Assembly (NCBI GenBank): GCA_963678675.1
Contig: OY783195.1
Location: 19,858,912 to 19,922,911, forward strand
Length of the DNA: 64,000 nucleotides
Source of the DNA: Xiphydria camelus
Taxonomy: Eukaryota > Arthropoda > Insecta > Hymenoptera > Xiphydriidae
Direction of reading: 5' to 3'
Shown: positions 63,424-64,000 of the stretch, one piece after another
How the letters are laid out: each line of letters starts with the position of its first letter
Numbering within the stretch: position 1 is the stretch's first letter
Notes under the pieces: generated by a model
What the model was told of the DNA's origin: nothing
What the model saw: the letters and a program-made list of their open reading frames with translations, nothing else
Databases searched by the model: none
Program-made: the position numbers and the translations under genes

Positions 63424-64000
63424 ACCTCAAACGATTTAGATCAATATATGTAAAATACATTTATAGATATCTAATTTCATTATTTTTATGCTCCAACTGT
63501 TAGACTACAGATTTCGAATCATCGATATACTTATATGTAATTTTTTAATAAATAATTCATTGTTGTATTATATTTAACGGATTGAAATGCGCGCGGAAAA
63601 GCCTAGGCAGTGGTGCTGCCACCAAGTGGTGCAATTTGGCAATGAGCTTCCCCATTCGCGCGTCTCGTGCACGGTGCGCGATCCTCGCGCCTCGTATAGG
63701 CCATCACACAGAAAATTCCGTAAGACGTAAGACGTAAGACGTAAAACGTAAGGTTCATCACACAAACGCGACGTAAGACGTAAGCTTTGACCAATCCTGA
63801 ACGAAGACGCTGTCCCCACCCTCTATTTACATGTAACTTAGAATCTAGAAGTGTCAGTCCCGTGTCGAAAACCACTACAGAACACTACAGAATATTTTCA
63901 ACCACTACTGAAAACCTGAGTAGTGGTGAGCAGTGGTTCAACGATGGTCAGTAGTGGTTCAATGGTGGTGAGCAGTGATCCAAAAGTGATATTTAGGGCC
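63424..64000. other. No gene; short simple repeats
   Basis: Contains ACGTAAG heptamer repeats at about 63,720-63,785 (five to six copies in two clusters) and a purine-rich AGTAGTGGTTCA repeat at 63,890-63,975. Minus-strand open frames at 63,574-63,875 run through these repeats and are not called. Confidence 0.45.

Overview
The window reads as eukaryotic, transposon-dense DNA from an insect, probably a hymenopteran such as an ant. The organism call is inference from AT-rich sequence, GT-AG introns, and the mix of transposon families (Transib, PIF/Harbinger, Kolobok, pogo-like, TTAA-specific elements, mariner, a LINE with RNase H, a protein-primed-type DNA polymerase B relative, SAP/SWIM proteins). 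I see no convincing single-copy host gene, no CRISPR array, no rRNA gene and no bacterial operon. Almost every recognisable feature is a mobile element, and many are nested inside each other.

Layout. 0.2-2.8 kb is a 2,538-bp element with long inverted arms; a same-length, near-identical inverted copy lies at 45.0-47.5 kb. 2.8-9.6 kb is a run of inverted-repeat elements and MITEs. From 9,649 to 29,810 I infer one Transib-type insertion with RSS-like ends and CGTCG on both sides. It has been filled by later material: a hairpin MITE inside its transposase remnant, a THAP exon, a broken polymerase B gene carrying its own piggyBac-like MITE, a PIF/Harbinger transposase and its Myb/SANT partner, a chain of abutting hairpins, a GCGAAGC-rich element, and a broken SAP-SWIM-YqaJ gene split by two TTAA elements. 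29.8-31.0 kb is another inverted-repeat element.

31,156-42,686 is a LINE on the minus strand with a 14-bp target duplication. It is dead (frameshifts and stops) and carries two younger-looking insertions with open genes. One is a Kolobok element (31,655-34,444) with an uninterrupted transposase. The other is a 4.0-kb pogo-like element (37,997-41,992) with a two-exon transposase, a seven-copy 153-bp array, and a tRNA-like sequence in each terminal inverted repeat.

43-50 kb holds TTAA elements, the second 2.5-kb copy, a GC-rich repeat shared with the polymerase locus, and a long-armed inverted repeat. 50-58 kb holds tandem repeats, a decayed mariner, more hairpin MITEs and small SWIM-related fragments. 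58.3-61.5 kb is a second Transib copy: a near full-length transposase pseudogene on the minus strand with the DDE residues recognisable. The last 2.5 kb holds one TTAA hairpin and simple repeats.

The most unusual signals are: (1) tRNA-like polymerase III promoter sequences in both inverted arms of two unrelated transposons; (2) a transposon-internal array with 14 perfect TGACGTCA sites; (3) at least twelve TTAA-bounded elements of many families in 64 kb; (4) Transib termini with RSS-like heptamer/nonamer spacing. All family calls come from motifs seen by eye; no database search was possible.
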